Shown here: one piece after another, positions 35,187 through 44,110 of the stretch | How the letters are laid out: every line of letters begins with the position of its first letter | Numbering within the stretch: position 1 is the first letter of the stretch | Source: Bacteroidetes Order II. bacterium | GTDB taxonomy: Bacteria; Bacteroidota; Rhodothermia; Rhodothermales; UBA2364 | Assembly: GCA_016788705.1 (NCBI GenBank) | Contig: JAEUSQ010000015.1 | Coordinates: 1-64,000 of the forward strand | Direction: 5' to 3' | DNA length: 64,000 nt | The notes under the pieces: model-generated | What the model was told of the DNA's origin: nothing | Database searches by the model: none | Seen by the model: the letters and a program-made list of their open reading frames with translations, nothing else | Translations under genes and position numbers: made by a program

Positions 35187-36269
35187 ATGTCTGGTTTTGG
35201 GTGTGAACAATGTGGCGCCAATCTCAAATTCCAGCCCGGAACCACCGCGCTGAAGTGTCCGTATTGTGGTTACCTCAATCCAGTTCCAGAAATAGCGTCC
35301 AGTGGTATTCGAGAACACGATTACCGAGACTTTTTGGAACAGGCGCAAGCAGGCGAACAACTCGTCGAGGTGCTGACAGTGAAATGCCCTTCCTGTGCAG
35401 CAGAAACCACCTTCGATCCCAATATATCCTCTTCAAGTTGCCCGTTTTGCGGCACAGGATTGGTTCAGACCACACAGTCGCAAAAACAAATAAAACCAGA
35501 GGCGGTTCTACCCTTTCAGGTGGCCCGTAAGGAGGCATTAGGCGCCTTTCGTAATTGGCTGGGGAGTTTGTGGTTTGCCCCCAATAAACTGCAAAAAGCA
35601 GCACGACACGAAGAAGACTTGAATGGTGTGTATTTGCCTTTTTGGACTTACGACACGCAAACCACAACCCACTATACGGGTCGTCGAGGTAAGTACTATT
35701 ATGAGACACAATATGTGACTGTGCGTGATAGCAATGGCAATACCCGACAAGAAGCCAGACAGGTACAAAAAATTCATTGGTATCCGGCCTCAGGAACGGT
35801 TTTTAATGTGTTTGACGACGTCTTGGTCTGTGCTTCGGACGCACTGCCCGTTCATTATACGGAAAACCTCGAACCTTGGGACCTAAGCGCGTTAATCCCT
35901 TATCAGGATGCCTTTTTACAAGGGTTTCGGGCAGAAAGCTATCATATTCCTTTGGAGAAAGGGTTTGAACAGGCCAAGCGCAGGATGCACCCCATCATAG
36001 AAGCCACCATTTGTCGGGACATCGGTGGAGATGTACAAGACGTTACGAGCACGCAAACACAGTATCAGAACATTACGTTTAAACACATCTTGCTTCCATT
36101 ATGGATCAGTGCTTACCGATATTCGGGCCGGGTCTATCGGTTTGTTGTCAATGGGCGTTCTGGCGAGGTGAAAGGCGAGCGACCGTATAGCTGGGTGAAA
36201 GTCGCCTTCGCTATTATTGCATGTGTCTTATTTGCAACCCTTTTATACTTTCTTTTCTCTTACCGCTAA
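35187..36269 (+). CDS. Zinc-ribbon membrane protein (TFIIB-type zinc finger)
   Basis: A 360-residue protein with two four-cysteine zinc ribbons: CEQCGANLKFQPGTTALKCPYCG (residues ~6-28) and CPSCAAETTFDP..SSSCPFCG (~67-92). A soluble domain of ~220 residues follows, rich in aromatic residues (GVYLPFWTYDTQTTTHYTGRRG, YPASGTVFNVFDDVLV). A C-terminal transmembrane segment ends at a short tail (VAFAIIACVLFATLLYFLFSYR). Relatives are often mislabelled primosomal protein N' because of the zinc ribbons; no helicase motif is present. The function is unknown. It is the first intact gene after the decay zone. Confidence 0.8.
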   Translation: MSGFGCEQCGANLKFQPGTTALKCPYCGYLNPVPEIASSGIREHDYRDFLEQAQAGEQLVEVLTVKCPSCAAETTFDPNISSSSCPFCGTGLVQTTQSQKQIKPEAVLPFQVARKEALGAFRNWLGSLWFAPNKLQKAARHEEDLNGVYLPFWTYDTQTTTHYTGRRGKYYYETQYVTVRDSNGNTRQEARQVQKIHWYPASGTVFNVFDDVLVCASDALPVHYTENLEPWDLSALIPYQDAFLQGFRAESYHIPLEKGFEQAKRRMHPIIEATICRDIGGDVQDVTSTQTQYQNITFKHILLPLWISAYRYSGRVYRFVVNGRSGEVKGERPYSWVKVAFAIIACVLFATLLYFLFSYR

Positions 36270-36439
36270 GACCGAAGCAGGTGTGATGCAACACATGCCG
36301 TGTTTGGTATCTATTTTGCCGCAATGCCAGTTTAAAATAAACTATTTTTCAAGCCTGGCGTGGATTGGCAAGACTTTTGTACAGAATCATCCAGAGCTAT
36401 CTTCAGGCACTATACTCGTTACATTCAAACAGCATCGTC

Positions 36440-37573
36440 ATGCGTGTTAAGACTTACATTATTTCGGCATTTTTGCTATTTATGGGCTTCCCTACATCGG
36501 TTTTGGCTCAAAGCAATCCATACCGTGGCAGTCAGGCATATTTGGGCCTCTCTGGCGGAGTTTATGGGTATCAAGGACGCATTGATCTCGAAAACGCGGT
36601 CAATACGGCAACCGCCTCCAAGTGGTACCCCGGAGCAGCTATCCATGCCTCTTTTCCGATCCGGCCCAATGCCGTGTATTTTCGGGGCGTCGTGGGTGCA
36701 TCCAATTTTTCGGGCGATACCCAATTTTCATACGCCCAAAACGCATTTGGTGCTAAACCCGTTGTTTGGTTAGAATCTCAGGCCGTTTTCCCGATTCTCC
36801 GCAATGGGGGAATGGTGTTGCCTTATCTTTTTGGGGGCTTTGGGGCCTTTGTCGCCGATCCTTTCGAGGGATTCCGGAAAAACACCGAAGTCCCTGGGGC
36901 TGGCAATAATAAGCCAGATCGCTCCGCTTTTTCTTTTCCAGTAGCAGGCCTCGGGGTGGATTTCGCCCTATCCAAAAAAATGTCGGTTTTTGTGGAAGGA
37001 ACCTACCGCTATCACTGGAATTTCTTGGTGAAAAGCCCCAGTCATCCGTTCAGTACTTCCTTTATAGCAGGTGGACTTCGCTTCGGATTACCCAGTCGAG
37101 GACTGGGCGTGGCTACCGATCAAACGCCACCCGAAATTCCACAGCCCCGTGAAATTCCCGTTTACGACCCGCCTGCCGCCGAAGTACCGCAACCTCCAGC
37201 CCCTCAGGGCTGTACCCTGTCGGTTTTAAATAGTGTCAATTTTAATTATAACAAAGATGAATTGGACGCTGCTGCAAGGTCTTTGCTTGATGAAAACATC
37301 GCAGAACTTAACCGCTCAGCTACATGTTGTGTACGAATCTTGGGCTATACCGACGAAGCAACCTCGCCAGCAAACGCCCTGCGGATTTCCGAAAGCCGCG
37401 CACGAAAAGTGTATGACTATTACGTGTCTAAAGGGATAGACCCGTCTCGACTCCGCATGGCCGCAATGGGAGAGGCACAGCCAAACTGCAATAAATCCGA
37501 TCCTGGAAAGGGTTGTCGTTTTAATCGTCGGGTGGAGTCCAAGCCCGTGGACTGTAGCAATTTGGGGCAATAG
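36440..37573 (+). CDS. OmpA-family outer-membrane protein
   Basis: ATG 36440 is chosen for the signal peptide MRVKTYIISAFLLFMGFPTSVLAQ. Residues ~25-220 form an amphipathic beta-barrel-like region (YLGLSGGVYGYQGR ... FVEGTYRYHWNFL ... GGLRFGLPS). A proline-rich linker (~235-260) precedes a C-terminal OmpA peptidoglycan-binding domain. Its landmarks are NSVNFNYNKDELD, GYTDEATSPANALRISESRARKVYDYY and GEAQPNCNKSDPGKGCRFNRRV, with paired cysteines. It anchors the outer membrane to the cell wall. A strong terminator follows at 37599, so it is transcribed alone. Confidence 0.92.
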   Translation: MRVKTYIISAFLLFMGFPTSVLAQSNPYRGSQAYLGLSGGVYGYQGRIDLENAVNTATASKWYPGAAIHASFPIRPNAVYFRGVVGASNFSGDTQFSYAQNAFGAKPVVWLESQAVFPILRNGGMVLPYLFGGFGAFVADPFEGFRKNTEVPGAGNNKPDRSAFSFPVAGLGVDFALSKKMSVFVEGTYRYHWNFLVKSPSHPFSTSFIAGGLRFGLPSRGLGVATDQTPPEIPQPREIPVYDPPAAEVPQPPAPQGCTLSVLNSVNFNYNKDELDAAARSLLDENIAELNRSATCCVRILGYTDEATSPANALRISESRARKVYDYYVSKGIDPSRLRMAAMGEAQPNCNKSDPGKGCRFNRRVESKPVDCSNLGQ

Positions 37574-37598
37574 GATTGTTCAATATCGTACGTCTTTG

Positions 37599-37630
37599 AA
37601 GCCGGGACTCTTTGGGTTCCGGCTTTTTGG
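37599..37630 (+). terminator. Rho-independent terminator of the OmpA gene
   Basis: The agccgg/ccggct stem (37600-37605 / 37619-37624) has a 13-base loop and is followed by ttttt, 26 bp after the stop. Confidence 0.85.
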
Positions 37631-37729
37631 GTTTATGAAAAGGGTTCTGTGGATTTCCTTTAAGAAACCCGCTTATCGTTGAAAAAAGCCGTTTATTAAC
37701 TCCAATTTTTCAGTCCCGTTACCTTGCTT

Positions 37730-39016
37730 ATGTCTTTCCTCCTTGCAAACGATCCCGAAACACCGTCCATCCTTTTGAAGGAATTGGGACAAAATCCTCC
37801 GCAAGACCTTGTCCTTGCCCTTTTGTCTAATCCCAATACGCCTACGGAAATACTGTGGCGCTTAGGACATCGTGCGCCCGAAGCCTTGCTCGAAAACCCA
37901 GTTCTGCCATTGCTCTTGATGGAAAATCCGCGCATATTTGCGGAGATGCAACCGGAAACCGCGCTAAAATTAGTGACGCACCCAAAGGCGTGGGACGAAT
38001 TATTGTTACTCGCAACGCAAGGAAGACCCTTTATCCGACTCGCACTCACCCAACTCCCAAGCCCACCCAAGATGGTGCTGGACAAATTGATGCGTGACCG
38101 GAACCCACACATAAGACTGGCTGCTTCTTTGCATATCCTTCAACTGACGGAGCCAGAAACCGATTGGATGGACCGTGCGGATGCCCATGTGGTGGCTTTT
38201 TTGAAAGGACTTACACCAAGTACGTGGGAGGGCGAATTGTTTCGGCTTTGTTTGCGTCATTCACCACTACCCGATTTTGTTTTTGCCATCATGGCAGAGC
38301 ATGGACAAGAATACGTTCGGGCAACCATTGCCGAAAATCCGTTTCTGCCGTCGAAGTGGAAAGAAAAACTCCGTTCAGATCGGTCGGAAACCGTGCGCTT
38401 GATTGCCCGAAAAGATTCACGGGTGAAGCACCAGCATACACCAACCGTATTTGGGGAACGGCAGACTGGAGTACCTCCAGAAGCGTTAGGGTTAGTTCAT
38501 TCAGAAAGCCCCGAAGAATTGTTAAAACTTACCCAAAGCCCCGATGTGGCAATTCGGGAAGCGGTGGCCCTACATCCCCATACACCCGTCGAGGCGTTGG
38601 TTCAACTGGCCCGAAGCCAGGAAATGCGGATTCAGCGTGCGGTGGCCCGTAATCCCCATACACCACCCGAAGTGTTGGAAGAAATATTATCCGACCTGCG
38701 CCACATAGAACGCGATCTCGCCGATCACAATCCGGTGATGCGCCAGATTGTGATGAACATGCTGGGACGTTCTAAAGAGCCATATTTTTCTGTATTCTAT
38801 TTGGTACAATGCCCCATCTTGGCGCCCGAACGTTTCGCGCACAAACGCAACGCCCTTTCATGGATCGAACGCTATGTATTGGCGCGGCATCCCGAAATTC
38901 CTCCCGATTGGCTCGCTGCTTTGCTCGATGACCCCAATTGCTATGTTCGTACATTGGCGTATATGCGGGTAAACAACCCTACCTTTGCTATTCCGGCGCT
39001 TATGTTAAAAAATTAA
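37730..39016 (+). CDS. Leucine-rich-repeat-variant (LRV)-like alpha-solenoid protein
   Basis: A 428-residue soluble protein without a signal peptide. It is built from ~24-residue helical repeats of the LRV/HEAT kind with a recurring NPxTPxExLxxL core: LLSNPNTPTEILWRLGHRAP, VALHPHTPVEALVQLARSQ, VARNPHTPPEVLEEIL, LARHPEIPPDWLAALLDDPN. LRV proteins are known as repeat scaffolds, some with an iron-sulfur cluster; the expected Cys cluster is not evident here. The last codons (LKN stop) overlap a 16-bp palindrome that is repeated in front of blaI. The function is unknown. Confidence 0.8.
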   Translation: MSFLLANDPETPSILLKELGQNPPQDLVLALLSNPNTPTEILWRLGHRAPEALLENPVLPLLLMENPRIFAEMQPETALKLVTHPKAWDELLLLATQGRPFIRLALTQLPSPPKMVLDKLMRDRNPHIRLAASLHILQLTEPETDWMDRADAHVVAFLKGLTPSTWEGELFRLCLRHSPLPDFVFAIMAEHGQEYVRATIAENPFLPSKWKEKLRSDRSETVRLIARKDSRVKHQHTPTVFGERQTGVPPEALGLVHSESPEELLKLTQSPDVAIREAVALHPHTPVEALVQLARSQEMRIQRAVARNPHTPPEVLEEILSDLRHIERDLADHNPVMRQIVMNMLGRSKEPYFSVFYLVQCPILAPERFAHKRNALSWIERYVLARHPEIPPDWLAALLDDPNCYVRTLAYMRVNNPTFAIPALMLKN

Positions 39017-39018
39017 CA
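39003..39018. promoter_or_regulatory. Upstream copy of BlaI-type operator core
   Basis: tgttaaaaaattaaca is identical to the core of the operator at 39061-39076, 58 bp further on. It spans the stop codon of the LRV gene and lies upstream of a TTGACA box at 39026. It is a possible second repressor site. Confidence 0.55.
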
Positions 39019-39025
39019 CCATCTC

Positions 39026-39055
39026 TTGACAAGCTGGCCATCTATATTGTACTTT
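39026..39055 (+). promoter_or_regulatory. Candidate promoter of the blaI operon
   Basis: A perfect TTGACA (39026-39031) and tacttt (39050-39055) are separated by 18 bp. The -10-like box overlaps the left arm of the palindromic operator, so bound repressor would block it. A sigma-70-like -35 box is unusual for Bacteroidota and the assignment is tentative. Confidence 0.45.
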
Positions 39056-39086
39056 AGATGTGTTAAAAAATTAACACATCTAAAGT
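39051..39086. promoter_or_regulatory. Palindromic operator of the BlaI/MecI-type repressor
   Basis: Two perfect 16-bp arms, actttagatgtgttaa (39051-39066) and ttaacacatctaaagt (39071-39086), are separated by aaaa. The start codon of the repressor gene is at 39088. Such dyads are the known binding sites of BlaI/MecI dimers that repress their own operons. Confidence 0.85.
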
Positions 39087-39087
39087 T

Positions 39088-39462
39088 ATGACCAATGAAG
39101 CCCTAAGCCGTCGTGAACGGCAAATCATGGATATTCTTTTTCGGATGAAAGAAGCCTCTGCCGAGGAAATCCGCGAAGCCATGGAAGACGCCCCCAGCAA
39201 TGCCTCGGTACGCACGTTATTGCGCATTTTAGCCGAGAAACAACACATCCAGTACCGAACAGTAGGGAATAAGTACCTCTATTCACCTGCTACGCCCACC
39301 AATGAAGCGGGAAAATCGGCCTTGAAGCGGGTTTTAAATACGTTTTTTGGTGGTTCTGCCACCCAAGCCGTAGCCACGATGCTCTCGCGTAAAGAAATAT
39401 CGGAACAAGAATTAGACGAACTGCAAACGATGATCAACAAAGCCCGTGAAGAAGGGCGTTAA
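39088..39462 (+). CDS. BlaI/MecI/CopY-family transcriptional repressor
   Basis: A 124-residue winged-helix repressor. The family start LSRRERQIMDILFRMKEASAEEIREAM and the recognition region SNASVRTLLRILAEKQHIQY are clear. A C-terminal dimerisation helix (VATMLSRKEISEQELDELQTMI) contains the usual cleavage area. It would bind the perfect palindrome immediately upstream and repress its own operon until the BlaR1-like partner, encoded 25 bp downstream, inactivates it. No beta-lactamase gene is present, so the signal is probably not penicillin. Confidence 0.93.
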   Translation: MTNEALSRRERQIMDILFRMKEASAEEIREAMEDAPSNASVRTLLRILAEKQHIQYRTVGNKYLYSPATPTNEAGKSALKRVLNTFFGGSATQAVATMLSRKEISEQELDELQTMINKAREEGR

Positions 39463-39487
39463 TTTCCATCTTTTTTTAGTCATTGTC

Positions 39488-41305
39488 ATGGAAATAATCA
39501 CTCCATTTCTGCCTTTTGTGGCTGATATACTCCTGAAAGGTGCTTTCCTACTGGCTGGCGGTTTTGTCTTAACGGGTCTGTTGCGCAAGGCTTCGGCAAA
39601 ATGGCGACACCTTGTTTGGTCGGTGGTCTTATTGGGCTTGGCTGTTGTTACATTTTATGTTGCGATAAAACCAATACCCTCCCCAAAAATCAAGTACACC
39701 TTTATGCTGGAAGCACCGTTGCCGGAGCAAGCGCCTCACCTCTTTGACACCCAAAACCGTTACGGCATCTCTGCACCTTCGTTAAAAGAGTTACAGGAAG
39801 AACGGCTGTTAAACGACAAAGGAGGTGAAAACGATGATGAAAAGACGATGACCGTTAATGCTTTTATACCCAGCCCAGTCTTGGGAAAGATGGAGTATGG
39901 ACTCCTCTTTATCTGGTTTACGGGCGCAGTTGGGTTATTGTTTGGAATGCTTCGTCAAGCGGTTTTGCTTAGGCGACTGAAGCGAGAAGCGCATTTAGTC
40001 ACGTCACCGGAACTATTAGAATTAGCGCATTTACTAAAGGTTCAGCTTAAAATTCGTCGTTCGGTTATGTTTTTACATCACCCCATTGTGCTTTCGCCCA
40101 TGACATGGGGAGCCTTTCGTCCGGTGGTAATGATCCCCACCGCTTGGTTGGACGAAGGCGACGACTCGCACGAGATGATGCTCCTTCACGAGCTTTCGCA
40201 TGTGCGTCGGTGGGACTATCCGATCCACCAATTGGCACAAGTACTTTCTGCACTGCATTGGCCAACCCCCTTGATCTGGCTGGCGCGTAGGCAGATGTTG
40301 ACGGAGCGTGAACGGGCCTGTGATGATGTGGTTTTGCAAAACGGTGTCCGTCCGTCGGACTATGCCGGAAAATTGGTGGCTTTGGCGCGTAATATGTTGG
40401 GTGGTAAGGTAGCACATGCTGGATTGGGTATGGCGCATGTTTCAGAGCTTAAAACCCGTGTAAATGCCATTTTGCACGAGTCCGAAGAGCGATTGGTGCG
40501 GTTGCAATGGGGCGGGGTCTTGGCGATGATGGGTTTGCTTACCTTGGTTTATGCCGAGTTTCCCCTTCGATTAAATGGAGTCACCTACTATCAAATGACC
40601 CTCTTGGAATGGAGTGGCGGCTATCGCGCATTGCATGGCGGCTTGGTGAGCAATGGAGACGAAATAGATGCAAATGCTCCGTTTGAAGAACGCATCGTGG
40701 GGCCTGAAGTCGCCGTGGAAATGCCGCAGAGGGAAGTGAAAACGCCTTTTCAGGGAGAAACGGAGTTGTCTCTTCGGCTGGAGAAATTGGAAACGGAAAA
40801 GGATACCTACCTCGAAAATTACGAATTGCTCAAAACCAAAATCCGGGCATTTGTAAATCCAGCCATCTATCCTAACAAAGCTCGTCTTAGACTAAACCAT
40901 TTGCGGGCGCAACTCTATGGTTTAGAGCCTGAAAATCAGGAGTTGGAAAACCTTTTTTCGGCATTAAAGAAAACATTGGAAACGGGAAAACCCTTAGCAG
41001 GAAATAATAAAATTGGTTTTGAGGCCAAAATTAATTCTCTCTTTTCTATGGTGCACAAACAAGATAGCCGTTTATCGGTTATTGAAGCGGTTTATGATCC
41101 TTTGATTAAACACGAATATCACTACAAAATATTTGCCACAAAGGAGGCAATGGAGGCAACAACGACGCAATTAAGCCAAAATCGCCCGCATAAAAATACC
41201 CGATATAGGCTCATTACCCGTGACCAAAGATGGGAAAACAACCTCTATGTTGGCCCTTATACGGCACATGATCCTGTAATTATAAAAACCCTTCATACAC
41301 CCTAA
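39488..41305 (+). CDS. BlaR1-like membrane sensor peptidase (M56)
   Basis: ATG 39488 (MEIITPFLPFVADILLKG) gives 605 residues. Hydrophobic N-terminal segments surround an M56 metallopeptidase domain with the zinc motif HELSH (234-238) and the downstream ERACDDVVL. A further transmembrane segment (LQWGGVLAMMGLLTLVYAEF) leads to ~240 residues outside the cytoplasm. In place of BlaR1's penicillin-binding sensor (SxxK/KTG motifs absent) the tail is a predicted coiled coil (LRLEKLETEKDTYLENYELL). An SPOR-like end follows (RYRLITRDQRWENNLYVGPY). It probably cleaves the BlaI repressor on sensing an envelope signal. Confidence 0.85.
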   Translation: MEIITPFLPFVADILLKGAFLLAGGFVLTGLLRKASAKWRHLVWSVVLLGLAVVTFYVAIKPIPSPKIKYTFMLEAPLPEQAPHLFDTQNRYGISAPSLKELQEERLLNDKGGENDDEKTMTVNAFIPSPVLGKMEYGLLFIWFTGAVGLLFGMLRQAVLLRRLKREAHLVTSPELLELAHLLKVQLKIRRSVMFLHHPIVLSPMTWGAFRPVVMIPTAWLDEGDDSHEMMLLHELSHVRRWDYPIHQLAQVLSALHWPTPLIWLARRQMLTERERACDDVVLQNGVRPSDYAGKLVALARNMLGGKVAHAGLGMAHVSELKTRVNAILHESEERLVRLQWGGVLAMMGLLTLVYAEFPLRLNGVTYYQMTLLEWSGGYRALHGGLVSNGDEIDANAPFEERIVGPEVAVEMPQREVKTPFQGETELSLRLEKLETEKDTYLENYELLKTKIRAFVNPAIYPNKARLRLNHLRAQLYGLEPENQELENLFSALKKTLETGKPLAGNNKIGFEAKINSLFSMVHKQDSRLSVIEAVYDPLIKHEYHYKIFATKEAMEATTTQLSQNRPHKNTRYRLITRDQRWENNLYVGPYTAHDPVIIKTLHTP

Positions 41306-41319
41306 TCTTCTAAATTAAG

Positions 41320-42585
41320 ATGCAAAAATTGTTTTTCTGGCTGGCAATCTGGTGTTGCCTGCATGGGCAGAGCCATGCCCAAAATACCATTCAAAACGAA
41401 CCCATTACCGTCTTTTTAGATTGTAATACATGCGATTCAGATTATTTTCGTACCGAAATCCCATTCGTTCAGTATGTCATAGATCGCTCCGCCGCCGACC
41501 TGCATGTGCTGTTTACCGTTGCTCAGACGGGGAGTGGGGGACAATCTTGGGCGATTGATTTTATTGGTCAGAAGCGGCTGGATGGTCGAAAAAACGGGCT
41601 TCGGTTCAATACTGAAAGTACGGCCACGAAAGACGAGGTGCGCCAAACGCAAGTCCGGTATCTGAAAGTTGGTTTATTGCCCTATGTCTTGGAAACCCAT
41701 ACATTCGACCAAGTGACGATCGGTTACGCGGCAAAGCAGAATACCGCCGAAAAGCCAACCGAAAAGTCCGACAAATGGAATAAGTGGACGTTTAGCCTAA
41801 CCGGAGGTGGGAGCCTAAATGCACAATCCATTTATAGCGACCGTACCATGATGGTCTCGGCCAATGGAGACCGTACCACTGATCGGTGGAAAACAGGGGC
41901 TGGCGTGTATTTCCGTAAACAGGTGAACAAGGTGACGATCAATAATACACCCCGAACCTATACCCAAGAAAGCCAAAATGTGTATGGACGAGCCGTTTAT
42001 AGCCTTGCACCGTTGTGGTCGCTGAAGTTATACAGCGGATTTACCCGCTCCACCTATGATAACTACGACGCGCAATTCTCCGTCTCGCCGAGTATTGAGT
42101 ATAGCATTTTCCCGTACACGGAATCCACCAAGCGCTCGTTAAAGTTTCAGGTTGGACCAGACTTTGCCGCCACTCGGTATCTTCAAAAAACGGTTTTTGG
42201 CAAGTTGCAGGAGAATACATGGGGGCAGGTCTCTAAACTCATCATGCAATGGCAACAGCCTTGGGGGAGTATCAATGGCAGCGTAACGGCTTCTAATTTA
42301 CTAAATGACCCTAAGAAAAACCGTTTTAGTGTGGGTGGCAATGTAGAATGGCGGGTGGTAAAGGGCCTTAATTTGGTGATGGGTGGGTATGCCTCGCGAA
42401 TCAGAGACCAAATAAACCTTGTTCCGGAGGTAGGAGAAGACGAAATTCTGCTTCGGAACAAACTACTCGCCACCAACTTTGCGTACCAAACCTTTATGCA
42501 GATTCGCTATACCTTCGGATCACTTACAAACAATATCGTAAACACCCGTTTTGACGAAAGTGGCTTTTTTATCTATGGATTTTAA
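41320..42585 (+). CDS. Outer-membrane beta-barrel protein of the blaI-blaR1 operon
   Basis: A 421-residue protein with a signal peptide (FWLAIWCCLHGQSHAQ). Residues ~25-130 form a periplasmic domain with a CNTCDSDYFRTEIPFVQYV motif. From ~150 to the end the sequence alternates polar and aromatic residues as in outer-membrane barrels (TFSLTGGGSLNAQS, GVYFRKQVNKVTI, LWSLKLYSGFTRS, MQIRYTFGS) and finishes in a terminal aromatic strand (FFIYGF), which fits BAM recognition. It starts 14 bp after the blaR1-like gene, so it is the likely effector of this regulon. A DUF481-like relation is possible. Confidence 0.8.
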   Translation: MQKLFFWLAIWCCLHGQSHAQNTIQNEPITVFLDCNTCDSDYFRTEIPFVQYVIDRSAADLHVLFTVAQTGSGGQSWAIDFIGQKRLDGRKNGLRFNTESTATKDEVRQTQVRYLKVGLLPYVLETHTFDQVTIGYAAKQNTAEKPTEKSDKWNKWTFSLTGGGSLNAQSIYSDRTMMVSANGDRTTDRWKTGAGVYFRKQVNKVTINNTPRTYTQESQNVYGRAVYSLAPLWSLKLYSGFTRSTYDNYDAQFSVSPSIEYSIFPYTESTKRSLKFQVGPDFAATRYLQKTVFGKLQENTWGQVSKLIMQWQQPWGSINGSVTASNLLNDPKKNRFSVGGNVEWRVVKGLNLVMGGYASRIRDQINLVPEVGEDEILLRNKLLATNFAYQTFMQIRYTFGSLTNNIVNTRFDESGFFIYGF

Positions 42586-42621
42586 GCACACGCATTGCAA
42601 ACCTGTCTAAGATTCTTTTCA

Positions 42622-42652
42622 CAAAGCCGCGCATAAGAAGCGGCTTTTTTTA
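42622..42652 (+). terminator. Rho-independent terminator of the blaI operon
   Basis: The aagccgc / gcggctt stem has a 9-base loop and is followed by a T run, 37 bp after the barrel gene. Confidence 0.88.
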
Positions 42653-42719
42653 TGATCGGATAACGAGAAGCAATAAACCCATAAGGTAAAACAACGGTCT
42701 CCACTTCGGCCTCGAAAGG

Positions 42720-43355
42720 TCACAAAAAGGTCCTCTTCCACCACGCATAAGCCACGTCCCAATCCAACGGAGTGACAGCATGTCCGGCATCGAGTCGGGC
42801 ATGGGTTATGGCAAATCCATTATCCCTGAGCAAATTGGCCCAGCGGTGTGCCTCGCCGGGTGGTTCTTGTGCATCCGAAAAGCCAGAGGAAACCAAAACA
42901 GGTGTGGGGCGTGGCGGGGGGAATGTGGTGATGGCCGGAAATGGTACGGAGGGTCTTAGCATGATGGCGCCAGCCAGAAATCCGGGATGACGTTGAAGCA
43001 AAGCGCCAGCTACATTGGCACCATTAGAACGTCCAACGGCAATCAGTTGGGAGAGGTCAAAGCCCAGCGTGGCGGATAAATCCAGAACGGTTTGTCGGAG
43101 TTCATCGGTACGGAAGGCAAGGTCTTCTTCGTCGAAAACGCCCACGCGGAGTCGGGCAAAGTAGCGCAGTCGCCCATTTTCCGAAACATGTCCACGCAGT
43201 CCTAATAAATTAAATTCGGCCTCAAATGCAGTAGCGGCCTCGATCAATTCGGTCTCGTCACCGCCAGTACGGTGCAAAAGCAATAGGGTCTTGTGCTGTT
43301 GGGGGTTAGGAGCAGGCCGCCAGAAATAGGACAGGGGAGTAAAAAAGGGTTTCAT
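42720..43355 (-). CDS. Alpha/beta hydrolase, carboxylesterase-like (tandem copy 2)
   Basis: A 211-residue serine hydrolase. The nucleophile elbow is GRSNG, within QLIAVGRSNGANVAGALLQ. An oxyanion region HRTGGDETEL lies near the N-terminus, and the catalytic His is probably in LDAGHAVTPLDW. It resembles phospholipase/carboxylesterase-like cytoplasmic hydrolases of the YpfH/mhqD type that act on small esters. It is a paralogue of the neighbouring gene: both have LLxLHxTGGDET, NLLGxRGxVxExGxxRYFxR and GxSNGANxAGxxLQ. Its start overlaps the neighbour's stop by four bases (ATGA). Confidence 0.85.
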   Translation of the reverse strand: MKPFFTPLSYFWRPAPNPQQHKTLLLLHRTGGDETELIEAATAFEAEFNLLGLRGHVSENGRLRYFARLRVGVFDEEDLAFRTDELRQTVLDLSATLGFDLSQLIAVGRSNGANVAGALLQRHPGFLAGAIMLRPSVPFPAITTFPPPRPTPVLVSSGFSDAQEPPGEAHRWANLLRDNGFAITHARLDAGHAVTPLDWDVAYAWWKRTFL

Positions 43356-43981
43356 ACCGTATCAAAATATCGTTTAAACCAATCAAGTGCCAAGTCTAAG
43401 TCGTATGCCGTGATATTATGACCGGCATGAAGGGTGTGGTGCTCGGCCTTAAAGCCATTTTTGTGCAAGCGATGGGTCCAAGTCTCGGTTTCGCCTGGTG
43501 GTTCTAATGGGTCCAGTTTGCCGGATAAAACCAATATAGGCGTTTGTCGCGAGGTGTGGAAATCCAATTGATTGACCAATGGGATCATGGGACGCAATTG
43601 AATAACACCTGCCCAAAAGTCGGGAAAGAGTTGGAGCATACCGCCCGCAATATTGGCACCGTTAGAGTATCCCATGGCAACCATTTTTTGGGGATCAAAA
43701 CCTTTTTCTTCCGCTAAAACATACAAAAAAGTTTGGAGGGCGATTGCCCGATCGGTCAAATCCTGTTCGTTAAGAATGCCTGTGGCGATGCGTTCAAAAT
43801 ATCGCGGCATTCCAGCCTCAAGGACGTTCCCCCTAACCCCCAACAAATTTACCGTAGCGCCAAAAGTGGCGCCGTATGGGAGTAATTGGGTTTCGTCACC
43901 ACCTGTTCCATGTAAGAGGACCAAGGTATGTGCTGTTGCGGGTTGGGGGGCTTGTACCCAATGGTAGTGGTGATGATTCAT
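43352..43981 (-). CDS. Alpha/beta hydrolase, carboxylesterase-like (tandem copy 1)
   Basis: ATG 43981 (MNHHHYHWVQAPQPATAHTL) is preferred to one 114 bp upstream, because homology with the paralogue begins here; 209 residues. It has HGTGGDETQL near residue 22, the nucleophile elbow MGYSNGANIAGG, and the likely catalytic His in LHAGHNITAYDLD. The two copies are translationally coupled and probably act on related esters. No dedicated pathway gene is nearby. The upstream neighbour is ppx on the same strand, 130 bp away. Confidence 0.85.
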   Translation of the reverse strand: MNHHHYHWVQAPQPATAHTLVLLHGTGGDETQLLPYGATFGATVNLLGVRGNVLEAGMPRYFERIATGILNEQDLTDRAIALQTFLYVLAEEKGFDPQKMVAMGYSNGANIAGGMLQLFPDFWAGVIQLRPMIPLVNQLDFHTSRQTPILVLSGKLDPLEPPGETETWTHRLHKNGFKAEHHTLHAGHNITAYDLDLALDWFKRYFDTV

Positions 43982-44110
43982 GATAGCGCTTAGGTGATAA
44001 ATAGAAGCGAAAAAAGGGAAAAGCCCGACCGCTTGCCCCCTTTTCCGTTGGATCATCATCATCCCGTTGCTTACATGCACCTGATGAGGCAGCAAGTCAA
44101 CTGGAGTTTT

